DNA of 8,849 bases, taken from NCBI GenBank assembly GCA_964587655.1, contig CAZPMT010000178.1, positions 1 through 8,849 of the forward strand, given 5' to 3'. The notes below the pieces were generated by a model that saw only the letters and a list, made by a program, of their open reading frames with translations, made no database searches and was not told the origin of the DNA. Position 1 is the stretch's first letter. Each line of letters starts with the position of its first letter. The position numbers were made by a program, and so were the translations under genes. Source of the DNA: CAZPMT01 sp964587655. Lineage in GTDB: Bacteria; Hydrogenedentota; Hydrogenedentia; Hydrogenedentales; SLHB01. Below, one piece after another: positions 1 to 6,223 of this stretch.

Positions 1-824
1 ATCCGGCTGCCCGCGCGCTCGAACACCAGATCCACGTGCAGCGCGCCGACCGGCTTTCGTCGATCGGGACGCTGGCCGCCGGCATGGCCCACGAGATCAA
101 GAATCCGCTGGTCTCGATCAAGACGTTCACCCAACTCCTGCCCACGCGTTTCGACGACGTGGACTTTCGCAAGACCTTCACGGAGGTCGTCCCGCACGAA
201 GTGGACCGGATCAACACGATCGTAAGCAGACTGCTTGATTTCGCCCGGCCGAAACAATCCCACTTCGCGCGGCAGGACAGCCGCGCCATCGTCGAACAGG
301 TCCTCGCGCTTGTCGAGAACCAGACCCGCAAAGGACGCATAACTCTCCAACTCGACTTCTCTGAAGATCCCGTCATGGTGTATAGTGACGAGCAACAGTT
401 GCATCAGGTCTTCCTGAATCTGTTCTTGAACGCGATCGATGCGCTTATAAGAACCGATGGAGGAACGCTTGGGGTTCGCATTTACTCAGATCGCGTCCAT
501 CTTCGACGCAACGGACGGGCCTCGTTCCGCGAAACCGAGTGCGCGCGAATTGTCGTGTGGGACACGGGGTGCGGCATTCCGGCCGAACATATCGAGCACC
601 TTTTCACGCCCTTCTTCACGACAAAGGCGGAAGGCTGCGGTTTGGGTTTGTCTGTGGTTCATGGTATTGTAACGGAGCACGGCGGGGAGATTGACGTGAA
701 CAGCGTTCCCGGATCGGGCACCTCATTCACGGTCACCCTGCCTCTAGCGAGAGACGAGATGGTGGTTTCGGCGTCGCAGACGGTGGGATCGGGAGCCGCC
801 TGCGGGGCGCAAGCCACCCAATGA
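1..824 (+). CDS. Sensor histidine kinase, C-terminal kinase core (5' end outside window)
   Basis: This is the transmitter half of a two-component histidine kinase, which would autophosphorylate on histidine and pass the phosphate to a response regulator. The frame is open to the left edge (first full codon at 3), so the GTG at 36 is probably internal and the sensor region lies upstream. Seen in order: a HisKA H-box with MAHEIKNPL, its phospho-acceptor His codon at 90-92; an N-box containing NLFLNAIDAL (Asn codons 417-419 and 429-431); a G1 box DTGCGIP (Asp codon 561-563); the FTPFFTTK segment; and a G2 box GCGLGLS from 633. All residues needed for catalysis appear present. A tail of about 25 residues without recognisable motifs follows the HATPase domain. 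The next gene starts 18 nt downstream and has a related kinase core, and an NtrC-type regulator follows, so the three genes probably form one signalling operon. The input signal cannot be judged from this fragment. Confidence 0.93.
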   Translation, partial: PAARALEHQIHVQRADRLSSIGTLAAGMAHEIKNPLVSIKTFTQLLPTRFDDVDFRKTFTEVVPHEVDRINTIVSRLLDFARPKQSHFARQDSRAIVEQVLALVENQTRKGRITLQLDFSEDPVMVYSDEQQLHQVFLNLFLNAIDALIRTDGGTLGVRIYSDRVHLRRNGRASFRETECARIVVWDTGCGIPAEHIEHLFTPFFTTKAEGCGLGLSVVHGIVTEHGGEIDVNSVPGSGTSFTVTLPLARDEMVVSASQTVGSGAACGAQATQ

Positions 825-842
825 GGATCCGAGGGTAGCCAT

Positions 843-2804
843 ATGAACGTTCTTCTGGTAGTAGCGGACGAACGGGCCATTTGCGAATCATTGCGGGCGG
901 CGCTTCCCGATACCGACCTGCTTTTGTTCGAGGGTTCCCTCGAAAAAGCTGTCCGGCGCCTCATTTCCATCAAGGTCGATGCGGTCATCATCGACGATGC
1001 CCCCAGCCTCGGGCACCAAGCCCTCGCGCGCGTCCTTGAGGCGGCGCCAGGGGTTCCCACCATCGTCCTGTCGGGTCGCGGCGATCCTGAGTCCCTTGCA
1101 GGGCTCACCTTGGCGGGCGCCCGCGCTTGCGTCGTGAAGCCGTTCTCTTGCGCCGGGCTACAGAGCGCCATCGATGGGGTTTCACGCCGCAGAGAGATTG
1201 CCGACACCGAGACCGCACTGGCCCGCATCCATGCGCGGCAATCGCCCGTTCCAGCGGAGACAATCAAAGACGCCGCCATCAGTCAGCATCAGATGGCGCT
1301 GCGCTGGTTCAGCCGCGCCGCCGCCCACATCGAGGATCCGCGACGCCTGAGCCAGAGCCTGGTCGACTCCGTGGTCGACATTTTCGATGCCGTGCGCGCC
1401 GCGGCCCTGATCGAGACAGACGGAGTGGTTCGCATCGCCGCCAGTCACGGGCTCTCTTCCAGCGTGACGGAATCATTGCGCCTGACTTTCGCATCGGGAC
1501 TCATGCGCTGGTTCGAGGAGAACACCTGCCTTTTCGACCGCATGGTGAACCGGGACGCGGCCGCCCCTCTCAAGGAAATGCACGTTATGGGTGCGCGCCT
1601 TGCCGTGCCGCTGCTCTGCAACGGCCGCGTGTGCGGCGCGCTTGCCGTCGGCGAGAAGGCCTCCGGACTTGAATACACGTATGAGGAACGGGAACTCCTA
1701 ACCGTAATCGGTCGTGGCGCGTCCATCGCCTTCGAGAAGGCCGAAGCCTACCGCGACACCTCGCACCAGCAAAGCCGGCTGGACGCGGTCCTGGCCAACA
1801 TCACGGCGGGCGTTGTGACCGTGCTGGCCGACAAGACCATCTCCATGATGAACCAGCAGGCCGAACGTATCCTGCGCATTGACTCGCAGGACGTCATTGG
1901 CCGCAGCGTGCAGAAGCTGGGTTCAGCCTTTGCCAATCTTGCCCTTCGAACGCTCGCCGACGGACACCCGAGACTGAGACAGGAAATCCGCGACGGTGCG
2001 ACCAACTCGGTCCTGGGTCTCAGCGTTACCCCCATGAACAGCGTCGACGGCGAGGAAGGCGGCGGCGTGGTAGTCATCTTCTCGAGACTTCCAGAGCAGA
2101 CCGTAAGCCGCAACGACGTGACCTACAGCCCCTTCTGGGAATACCTTTCCGAGCGCGTTGCTCAGGAGGTCAAGAATCCGATGGTGGCCATCAACACCTT
2201 CGCGCAGCTTCTGCCCCGCAAGTACGATTCCGAAGATTTCCGTGACGCATTCTCGAGGGTCGTGCAGAAAGAAGTCGCGCGGATCAACAATGTCGTCGAG
2301 ACCTTATTCGACTTCGCGCGCCGGGCCGAACTCGTGCTTCATCCAGCCGACGTGAATGAAACCGTCAAGAGCATCCTGCGCTCCTTTGAAGAGGAGCTTT
2401 CCACGCGCGCCATCAAGCTCGAGACGCAGTGGGATCCCGAAGCGCCGGAGGCCAATCTGGACGTGGCTCACTTCTCGCAGGCCGTCCAGAGCGTTGTCCA
2501 GAACTCGATTGAGGCGATGCCGCAAGGCGGCACGTTGAAAGTGGCGACGAAACGGCGAAACGGCGAGTGCGAGATCCTGATTGCCGACACCGGTCCGGGC
2601 ATACCAGATGAAGAGGCCCCGCTGATTTTCATGCCCTTCTACAGCACGAAGGAGCGGGGCATGGGCTTGGGCCTTTCGATTGCCGTTCGCATCATGCAGC
2701 AACATTCCGGTGACTTGAAGCTCGTCGAGAGCCCTCAAGGCGGCTCGTTCGCACTATCCATTCCCACCACGAAAGAGGCCCATGAAGACCATCCTGGCAA
2801 TTGA
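843..2804 (+). CDS. REC-GAF-PAS-HisKA-HATPase protein, probable pseudo-histidine kinase (His replaced by Gln441)
   Basis: A 653-residue soluble multidomain signalling protein with no membrane segment. Residues 1-118 look like a receiver domain, with Asp9, Glu10, candidate phospho-acceptor Asp51, Ser77 and Lys99. Residues about 151-300 fit a GAF domain and about 313-413 a PAS domain. HisKA (about 430-495) and HATPase_c (about 530-645) follow. The H-box reads VAQEVKNPM, so the usual phospho-acceptor His is Gln441 (CAG at 2163-2165). The ATP-binding boxes look intact: Asn554, DTGPGIP from Asp582, and GMGLGLS from Gly606. The HisKA region matches the upstream kinase at about 30 of 53 positions by hand alignment, which suggests paralogy. 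I infer that it binds ATP but cannot autophosphorylate normally, and may act as a partner or allosteric regulator. The ATG at 843 is preceded by GAGGG (831-835) at good spacing. The 3' end overlaps the next gene by 23 nt. Confidence 0.92.
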   Translation: MNVLLVVADERAICESLRAALPDTDLLLFEGSLEKAVRRLISIKVDAVIIDDAPSLGHQALARVLEAAPGVPTIVLSGRGDPESLAGLTLAGARACVVKPFSCAGLQSAIDGVSRRREIADTETALARIHARQSPVPAETIKDAAISQHQMALRWFSRAAAHIEDPRRLSQSLVDSVVDIFDAVRAAALIETDGVVRIAASHGLSSSVTESLRLTFASGLMRWFEENTCLFDRMVNRDAAAPLKEMHVMGARLAVPLLCNGRVCGALAVGEKASGLEYTYEERELLTVIGRGASIAFEKAEAYRDTSHQQSRLDAVLANITAGVVTVLADKTISMMNQQAERILRIDSQDVIGRSVQKLGSAFANLALRTLADGHPRLRQEIRDGATNSVLGLSVTPMNSVDGEEGGGVVVIFSRLPEQTVSRNDVTYSPFWEYLSERVAQEVKNPMVAINTFAQLLPRKYDSEDFRDAFSRVVQKEVARINNVVETLFDFARRAELVLHPADVNETVKSILRSFEEELSTRAIKLETQWDPEAPEANLDVAHFSQAVQSVVQNSIEAMPQGGTLKVATKRRNGECEILIADTGPGIPDEEAPLIFMPFYSTKERGMGLGLSIAVRIMQQHSGDLKLVESPQGGSFALSIPTTKEAHEDHPGN

Positions 2805-4167
2805 CGACGAGGCAAGCGTTCGGACTTCCTATCGAATGTTGTTGTCGGGGCAGTATCGTGTGCTCGTGGCCGAGAACGGACGCGTCGGACTGGCCACAAT
2901 CGAGAAGAACCACGTCGATCTGATACTCCTCGATCTCATCATGCCCGACATGGGCGGCATTGATTTCCTGGAGGAGCTTGCCAGGCGCGGAGAAGACATT
3001 CCCGTCGTCGTGGTTACCGCAACGAACTGCGTGAACACCGCCGTAACCGCCATGAAGGGCGGCGCGCGCGAATACGTCATCAAGCCCTTTGACGTCGATG
3101 AGATACTCATTCTCGTCGAACGAATCCTCGCCGAACAGCACGAGAGAATCGAGCTCAGCGCCCTGCGCGAGGCGGGAATCAGCGGCTTCGGAGCGCTCGT
3201 AGGCGATGCCCCGGCTTTCGTTGAATCCCTTGAAATGGCCCGTCAGGCCATGCGCGTCGATTCCACGGTCCTGATCACCGGCGAGAGCGGCACCGGCAAA
3301 GATCTCCTTGCGCGCGCGATCCACTCAGGAAGCTCTCGGGCGAACCAGGCGTTTGTGGCCATTTCCTGCTGCGCCATCCCGCAGCACCTGGTCGAAAGCG
3401 AATTGTTCGGTCATGAGAAAGGCTCCTTTACCGGCGCGACCGAACGCCGCCTTGGTAAGTTGCAGGTTGCCGATCATGGCACTCTGTTCCTGGACGAGAT
3501 CGGCGAGATGCCGCTCGAGGCCCAGAGCAAACTGCTGCGCGTCCTGCAAGATAGCTGCTTCTATCCCGTGGGCAGCACGAAGGTTATTGAAGTCGACCTG
3601 CGCGTCATATGCGCCACAAACAGAAACCTGCCCGAGGCGATCGCGAAAGGCGTCTTCCGGGAAGACCTTTATTACCGCGTCAACGTATTGCCCATCGAGA
3701 TACCGCCGCTGCGCAAGCGAAGGGAGGACATCCCCAGGCTGATCGCCCATTTCGTGGCCAAGCATGCACCCCGGGTCAACGCCAAGACCGTCGATTTCGA
3801 TCCGAAGGCCATGTCCATGCTGCTTGGATATTCCTGGCCCGGAAACGTCCGCGAGCTTGAAAACACCATCGAGAGAATTCTCGTCTGCCACCGCACAAAG
3901 CCCGTCATCACCGCGGACAACCTTCGCGGCATTCTCCCGACCGCGCCGCCGCAGGAGAGCGCCAGTCTCGTCGAGTTTGAAGGCCTTCCGCTCGAAGAAG
4001 CGGTCTCGCGCATCGAACGCTATCTGATCACGCGCGCGCTTGAACGCGCCAATTACGTCCAGTCTCGCGCCGCGGACCTTCTCGGCACAACACGCCGCAT
4101 TCTCAAGTACAAGATGGACCAGCTCGGCATCGACGTGGACGCTGATGTCGAACAGGAGGCAAGCTGA
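2782..4167 (+). CDS. Sigma-54-dependent response regulator, NtrC family
   Basis: A 461-residue enhancer-binding regulator. When phosphorylated it is expected to oligomerise, hydrolyse ATP and open promoters bound by sigma-54 RNA polymerase. The receiver domain (1-118) has Asp8, Asp9, phospho-acceptor Asp51, Thr79 and Lys101, all canonical. The AAA+ domain (about 136-370) has Walker A GESGTGKD at 167-174, the sigma-54 contact loop GSFTGA at 214-219 (Ser for the usual Ala), Walker B LFLDE at 235-239, candidate arginine finger Arg299 in FREDLYYR, and the sensor II element GNVRELE at 354-360. The C-terminal Fis-type helix-turn-helix lies at about 410-452. Length and domain order are normal for the family. 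The ATG at 2782 is supported by AAAGAGG (2772-2778) and by the usual receiver N-terminus. The gene overlaps the upstream pseudo-kinase by 23 nt, implying translational coupling, so it is the likely partner of one or both kinases. I found no convincing -24/-12 promoter in the window, so its targets are unknown. Confidence 0.96.
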   Translation: MKTILAIDDEASVRTSYRMLLSGQYRVLVAENGRVGLATIEKNHVDLILLDLIMPDMGGIDFLEELARRGEDIPVVVVTATNCVNTAVTAMKGGAREYVIKPFDVDEILILVERILAEQHERIELSALREAGISGFGALVGDAPAFVESLEMARQAMRVDSTVLITGESGTGKDLLARAIHSGSSRANQAFVAISCCAIPQHLVESELFGHEKGSFTGATERRLGKLQVADHGTLFLDEIGEMPLEAQSKLLRVLQDSCFYPVGSTKVIEVDLRVICATNRNLPEAIAKGVFREDLYYRVNVLPIEIPPLRKRREDIPRLIAHFVAKHAPRVNAKTVDFDPKAMSMLLGYSWPGNVRELENTIERILVCHRTKPVITADNLRGILPTAPPQESASLVEFEGLPLEEAVSRIERYLITRALERANYVQSRAADLLGTTRRILKYKMDQLGIDVDADVEQEAS

Positions 4168-4184
4168 GTAGCGCTTGGCTCCAT

Positions 4185-4199
4185 CGTCTGAACCAGACG
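4185..4199. repeat. Short perfect inverted repeat
   Basis: CGTCTG (4185-4190) pairs perfectly with CAGACG (4194-4199) around the 3-nt loop AAC. It sits 17 nt after the stop codon of the response regulator. It could be an mRNA 3' stem-loop, but no U-tract follows, so I do not call it a terminator. A perfect 6-bp stem this short can also arise by chance. Confidence 0.35.
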
Positions 4200-4212
4200 C
4201 CGGACGCCGGCA

Positions 4213-4247
4213 ATCTGAGATCTAGAATCCAAAATCCAAAATGAATG
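4213..4247. repeat. Degenerate tandem array of 7-nt units
   Basis: Five consecutive 7-nt units can be read in register: ATCTGAG, ATCTAGA, ATCCAAA, ATCCAAA, ATGAATG. The third and fourth are identical and the outer ones share only the AT or ATC start, so the array is decayed or partly coincidental. It is A+T-rich within a G+C-rich region and lies in a non-coding spacer. Confidence 0.45.
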
Positions 4248-4270
4248 GGCGCCAATGCTATCGGTGTCCC

Positions 4271-4276
4271 AAGGGA
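4271..4276 (+). promoter_or_regulatory. Ribosome binding site deciding the sugar kinase start
   Basis: AAGGGA lies 8 nt upstream of the ATG at 4285, an ideal Shine-Dalgarno position. The in-frame ATG at 4255, ten codons earlier, has no purine-rich site upstream. This favours 4285 as the start. Confidence 0.7.
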
Positions 4277-4284
4277 AGTCCATC

Positions 4285-5181
4285 ATGAGTCTTGCAGTAG
4301 TCGGCTCCATCGCGCTGGACACGGTCGAAACGCCGTGGGGAAGGAACGAGGAAGGTTTGGGCGGCGCCGCGACATACTTCTCGCTTGCCGCGTCAAACTA
4401 CACGCGCGTCCACCTTGTCGGCGTGGTCGGCGACGACTTCCCGCCCGAGCACGTGAAGCTTCTCGAATCTAAGGCGATTGACCTCGATGGGCTTGAACGC
4501 GCGCCGGGTAAGACGTTTCGCTGGACGGGCCGCTATCACAAGAACGTGAATCAGCGCGACACACTCGACACTCAGTTGAACGTCTTCGAGAGCTTTCACC
4601 CGAAGCTTCCGGGAAGCGCCCGTGACGCAAAGTGTTTGTTTCTGGGAAACATCCATCCCTCGCTTCAGTTGGAGGTGTTGGAACAGACCCGCGCCCGTTT
4701 TGTCGCCCTGGACACGATGAACCTCTGGATACATACGACGCGAAAGGAACTGGACGAGGTCTTGCGCCGCGTCGATGCGCTCATCGTTAACGATTCCGAA
4801 GTCCACGACCTGACCGGCGAGGCAAACACGATTCGAGGCGCGCGGGCGATACGCGGCCTGGGTCCGCGAATCGTCGTCGTCAAGAAAGGCGAGCACGGCT
4901 GCCTGTTGTTCGACGGCGATGACATCTTTGCCGTGCCGGCGTATCCCATCGAGGACGTGGTTGATCCTACGGGCGCGGGGGACAGCTTCGCCGGCGGATT
5001 CATGGGCCATATCGCGCGACAGGACCGCCTCGACGATGTCACGCTCCGCCAAGCTGTCGTGCATGGTTCCGTCGTAGCTTCCTTCACCTGCCAGGCCTTC
5101 GGTCCGAACCGCCTTGCGGAAATCACCATGAGCGATATCACAGCCCGCTACGATGCCTTCCGCGCGGCCACAGTCTTCTAG
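4285..5181 (+). CDS. PfkB/ribokinase-family carbohydrate kinase
   Basis: A 298-residue cytoplasmic kinase expected to transfer phosphate from ATP to a sugar or nucleoside hydroxyl. The N-terminus VVGSIALDTV and the GLGGAATYFSLA segment (Gly26-Gly27) match the substrate-binding half of the ribokinase fold. VGVVGDDF near residues 45-52 is also typical. The C-terminal PfkB signature DPTGAGDSFAGG is present, with catalytic base Asp233 (GAC 4981-4983) and the anion-hole residues Gly230-Ala231-Gly232. VVVKKGEHG before it is the usual strand and loop preceding the ATP site. Length is normal for the family. The substrate cannot be told from these motifs. The start at 4285 is preferred over 4255 on ribosome-binding-site grounds; the earlier start would add ten residues with no family resemblance. 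It follows the signalling operon on the same strand after 117 nt and converges with the minus-strand operon. Confidence 0.92.
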   Translation: MSLAVVGSIALDTVETPWGRNEEGLGGAATYFSLAASNYTRVHLVGVVGDDFPPEHVKLLESKAIDLDGLERAPGKTFRWTGRYHKNVNQRDTLDTQLNVFESFHPKLPGSARDAKCLFLGNIHPSLQLEVLEQTRARFVALDTMNLWIHTTRKELDEVLRRVDALIVNDSEVHDLTGEANTIRGARAIRGLGPRIVVVKKGEHGCLLFDGDDIFAVPAYPIEDVVDPTGAGDSFAGGFMGHIARQDRLDDVTLRQAVVHGSVVASFTCQAFGPNRLAEITMSDITARYDAFRAATVF

Positions 5182-5185
5182 TGTA

Positions 5186-5211
5186 GCGACTCATGCTGTT
5201 GGCGACTCATG
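5186..5211. repeat. Pair of 10-bp direct repeats at the convergent junction
   Basis: GCGACTCATG occurs at 5186-5195 and again at 5202-5211, separated by 6 nt, directly after the sugar kinase stop. No gene or mobile element is associated with it. It could be a slippage duplication or a protein-binding site. Confidence 0.5.
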
Positions 5212-5235
5212 GCAAGAGCGTCGATCATGACAAAT

Positions 5236-5250
5236 TCCCCCTTCAGGGGA
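5236..5250 (-). terminator. Weak stem-loop at the end of the minus-strand operon
   Basis: TCCCC (5236-5240) pairs with GGGGA (5246-5250) around a 5-nt loop. On the minus strand the stem spans the stop codon (5243-5245) of the last gene and is followed by only a short AUUU stretch. It might help end transcription or protect the 3' end, but it is too weak for a confident intrinsic terminator. Confidence 0.3.
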
Positions 5251-6223
5251 GATCCACGTCGCGCTGGACCACAACGCTTCCGTTCGAGCGGACTATGGCG
5301 ATCCGCAATGATTGAACGGCGCTGCCGAGAGTCTTGAGCTTGGCCGAGTCGAAAAGGACTTGCGCGGTCAAACCAGGCGCGACGACCAGGGGCGGGTTCT
5401 CATCGAACCGGGTCTGGCGCACCCAGCAATCCAGCGAAGCGGGAAGAACTCGGTACTCCTTGCCGCCATCCTCGCGCGCCCACGCGCGCAATCCATACAC
5501 GCGGTTACGTGTTTCGCCTTCAGTCCGCCAGACGCCTCCTTCCGGCAACGGCACGTATACCTCCATGGGCACACGGCCGTTGTTGCGGATGGTGATCAGC
5601 ACCGGATCGGTCGAGGACTTTCCCGCCGCGACATCGAGCATCGCCGTCCCGCCCCAATGCAAGAGGCCGAGGTGCCACGACGCCGCCAACACCGCCGCGA
5701 CGATGCATGCCGCCCAGACGACGAGGCCCAAGCGGGTCGGCTTGAGTTGAATCCCGGCGATAGTAGGCTTGTCCTCGATGAGGGCCGAGAGAATGCCGGT
5801 TCCCTTCCTGGTTTCGGTGCTTTCGGGGGGCGTGATGATCGCTGCGTACTCCTCGATCGGCAAGTCGATGAAGCCGCCCAGTTCGGCGAGATCCTCTGCA
5901 AACAGCAACATATTGCGCTCGCCGAGGGCTTCACGCAGACGCCCAATCGTCACGGTGAGTTCACGGTTGCGCTCGTTCGCCTTTGACGCGGCGATACGTC
6001 CCGCGGTGGCGCGTTGGGACAAGGCGCTCTGCTCGGCCAACGCCGCCAGAAGGTCCTCGCCGAGAGCCGCGATCTCGCGCTTCAACTCATCCAGCAGGGA
6101 ATTGATCAGGAGTTGAGCGCGTTCAGCGTGGGAGGGAGGGGGCACTCTTTCGGAAAGGGAACGCGCTTTCTCACGATAGGAGAAGGCATACCTCAGCCGG
6201 GTGTTCCTATCCACGTTTACCAC
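5243..6223 (-). CDS. Unrecognised single-pass membrane protein with helical cytoplasmic domain and beta-rich outer domain
   Basis: I do not recognise a family for this 326-residue protein. Residues about 35-115 are rich in Leu, Ala, Glu and Arg and look long-helical, possibly coiled coil. Residues about 165-187 are one hydrophobic segment (LGLVVWAACIVAAVLAASW) preceded by KPTR, which by the positive-inside rule puts the N-terminus in the cytoplasm and the C-terminus outside. Residues about 195-326 alternate in a beta-strand pattern, with pieces such as VLITIRNNGRVPMEVYVPLP, suggestive of an Ig-like or similar sandwich. There is no cleavable signal peptide. The GTG at 6223 overlaps the end of pyrG by 17 nt. 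A second GTG at 6214 overlaps the pyrG stop even more tightly and is an alternative start. Codon usage resembles its neighbours and the frame is uninterrupted, so it is very likely a real gene, translationally coupled to pyrG. It might serve the envelope, but that is only inferred from its layout. Confidence 0.8.
   Translation of the reverse strand: MVNVDRNTRLRYAFSYREKARSLSERVPPPSHAERAQLLINSLLDELKREIAALGEDLLAALAEQSALSQRATAGRIAASKANERNRELTVTIGRLREALGERNMLLFAEDLAELGGFIDLPIEEYAAIITPPESTETRKGTGILSALIEDKPTIAGIQLKPTRLGLVVWAACIVAAVLAASWHLGLLHWGGTAMLDVAAGKSSTDPVLITIRNNGRVPMEVYVPLPEGGVWRTEGETRNRVYGLRAWAREDGGKEYRVLPASLDCWVRQTRFDENPPLVVAPGLTAQVLFDSAKLKTLGSAVQSLRIAIVRSNGSVVVQRDVDLP

Larger units (their letters stand above)
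4168..4284. other. 117-nt spacer between response regulator and sugar kinase
   Basis: This gap carries a 6-bp hairpin (4185-4199), a short tandem array of 7-nt units (4213-4247) and the ribosome binding site of the next gene. TAGAAT at 4223-4228 resembles a -10 box but has no decent -35 box at the right distance. There is no T-run after the hairpin, so a rho-independent terminator is not supported. Whether the sugar kinase is co-transcribed with the signalling genes cannot be decided from sequence. Confidence 0.5.

Noticed and set aside
659..1279. 206-codon minus-strand frame across the junction of the two kinase genes
   Set aside because: It covers well-supported kinase and receiver coding sequence on the plus strand and its translation has no recognisable motif.
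2692..3891. Two consecutive minus-strand open frames (2692-3324 and 3325-3891) opposite the response regulator
   Set aside because: They mirror the codon pattern of a regulator with complete receiver and AAA+ motifs, and neither shows a family signature.
4185..4199. Rho-independent terminator after the response regulator
   Set aside because: The stem is only 6 bp and the sequence after it is G+C-rich without a T-run, so it is listed only as an inverted repeat.
4168..4284. Sigma-54 (-24/-12) promoter for the sugar kinase
   Set aside because: I looked for GG and GC pairs at the required spacing in a TGGCAC-TTGC-like context and found no acceptable match.
5312..5986. 224-codon plus-strand frame opposite the unknown membrane protein
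   Set aside because: The minus-strand frame is longer, coupled to pyrG and has a sensible domain layout with a membrane segment. The plus-strand frame has none of these.
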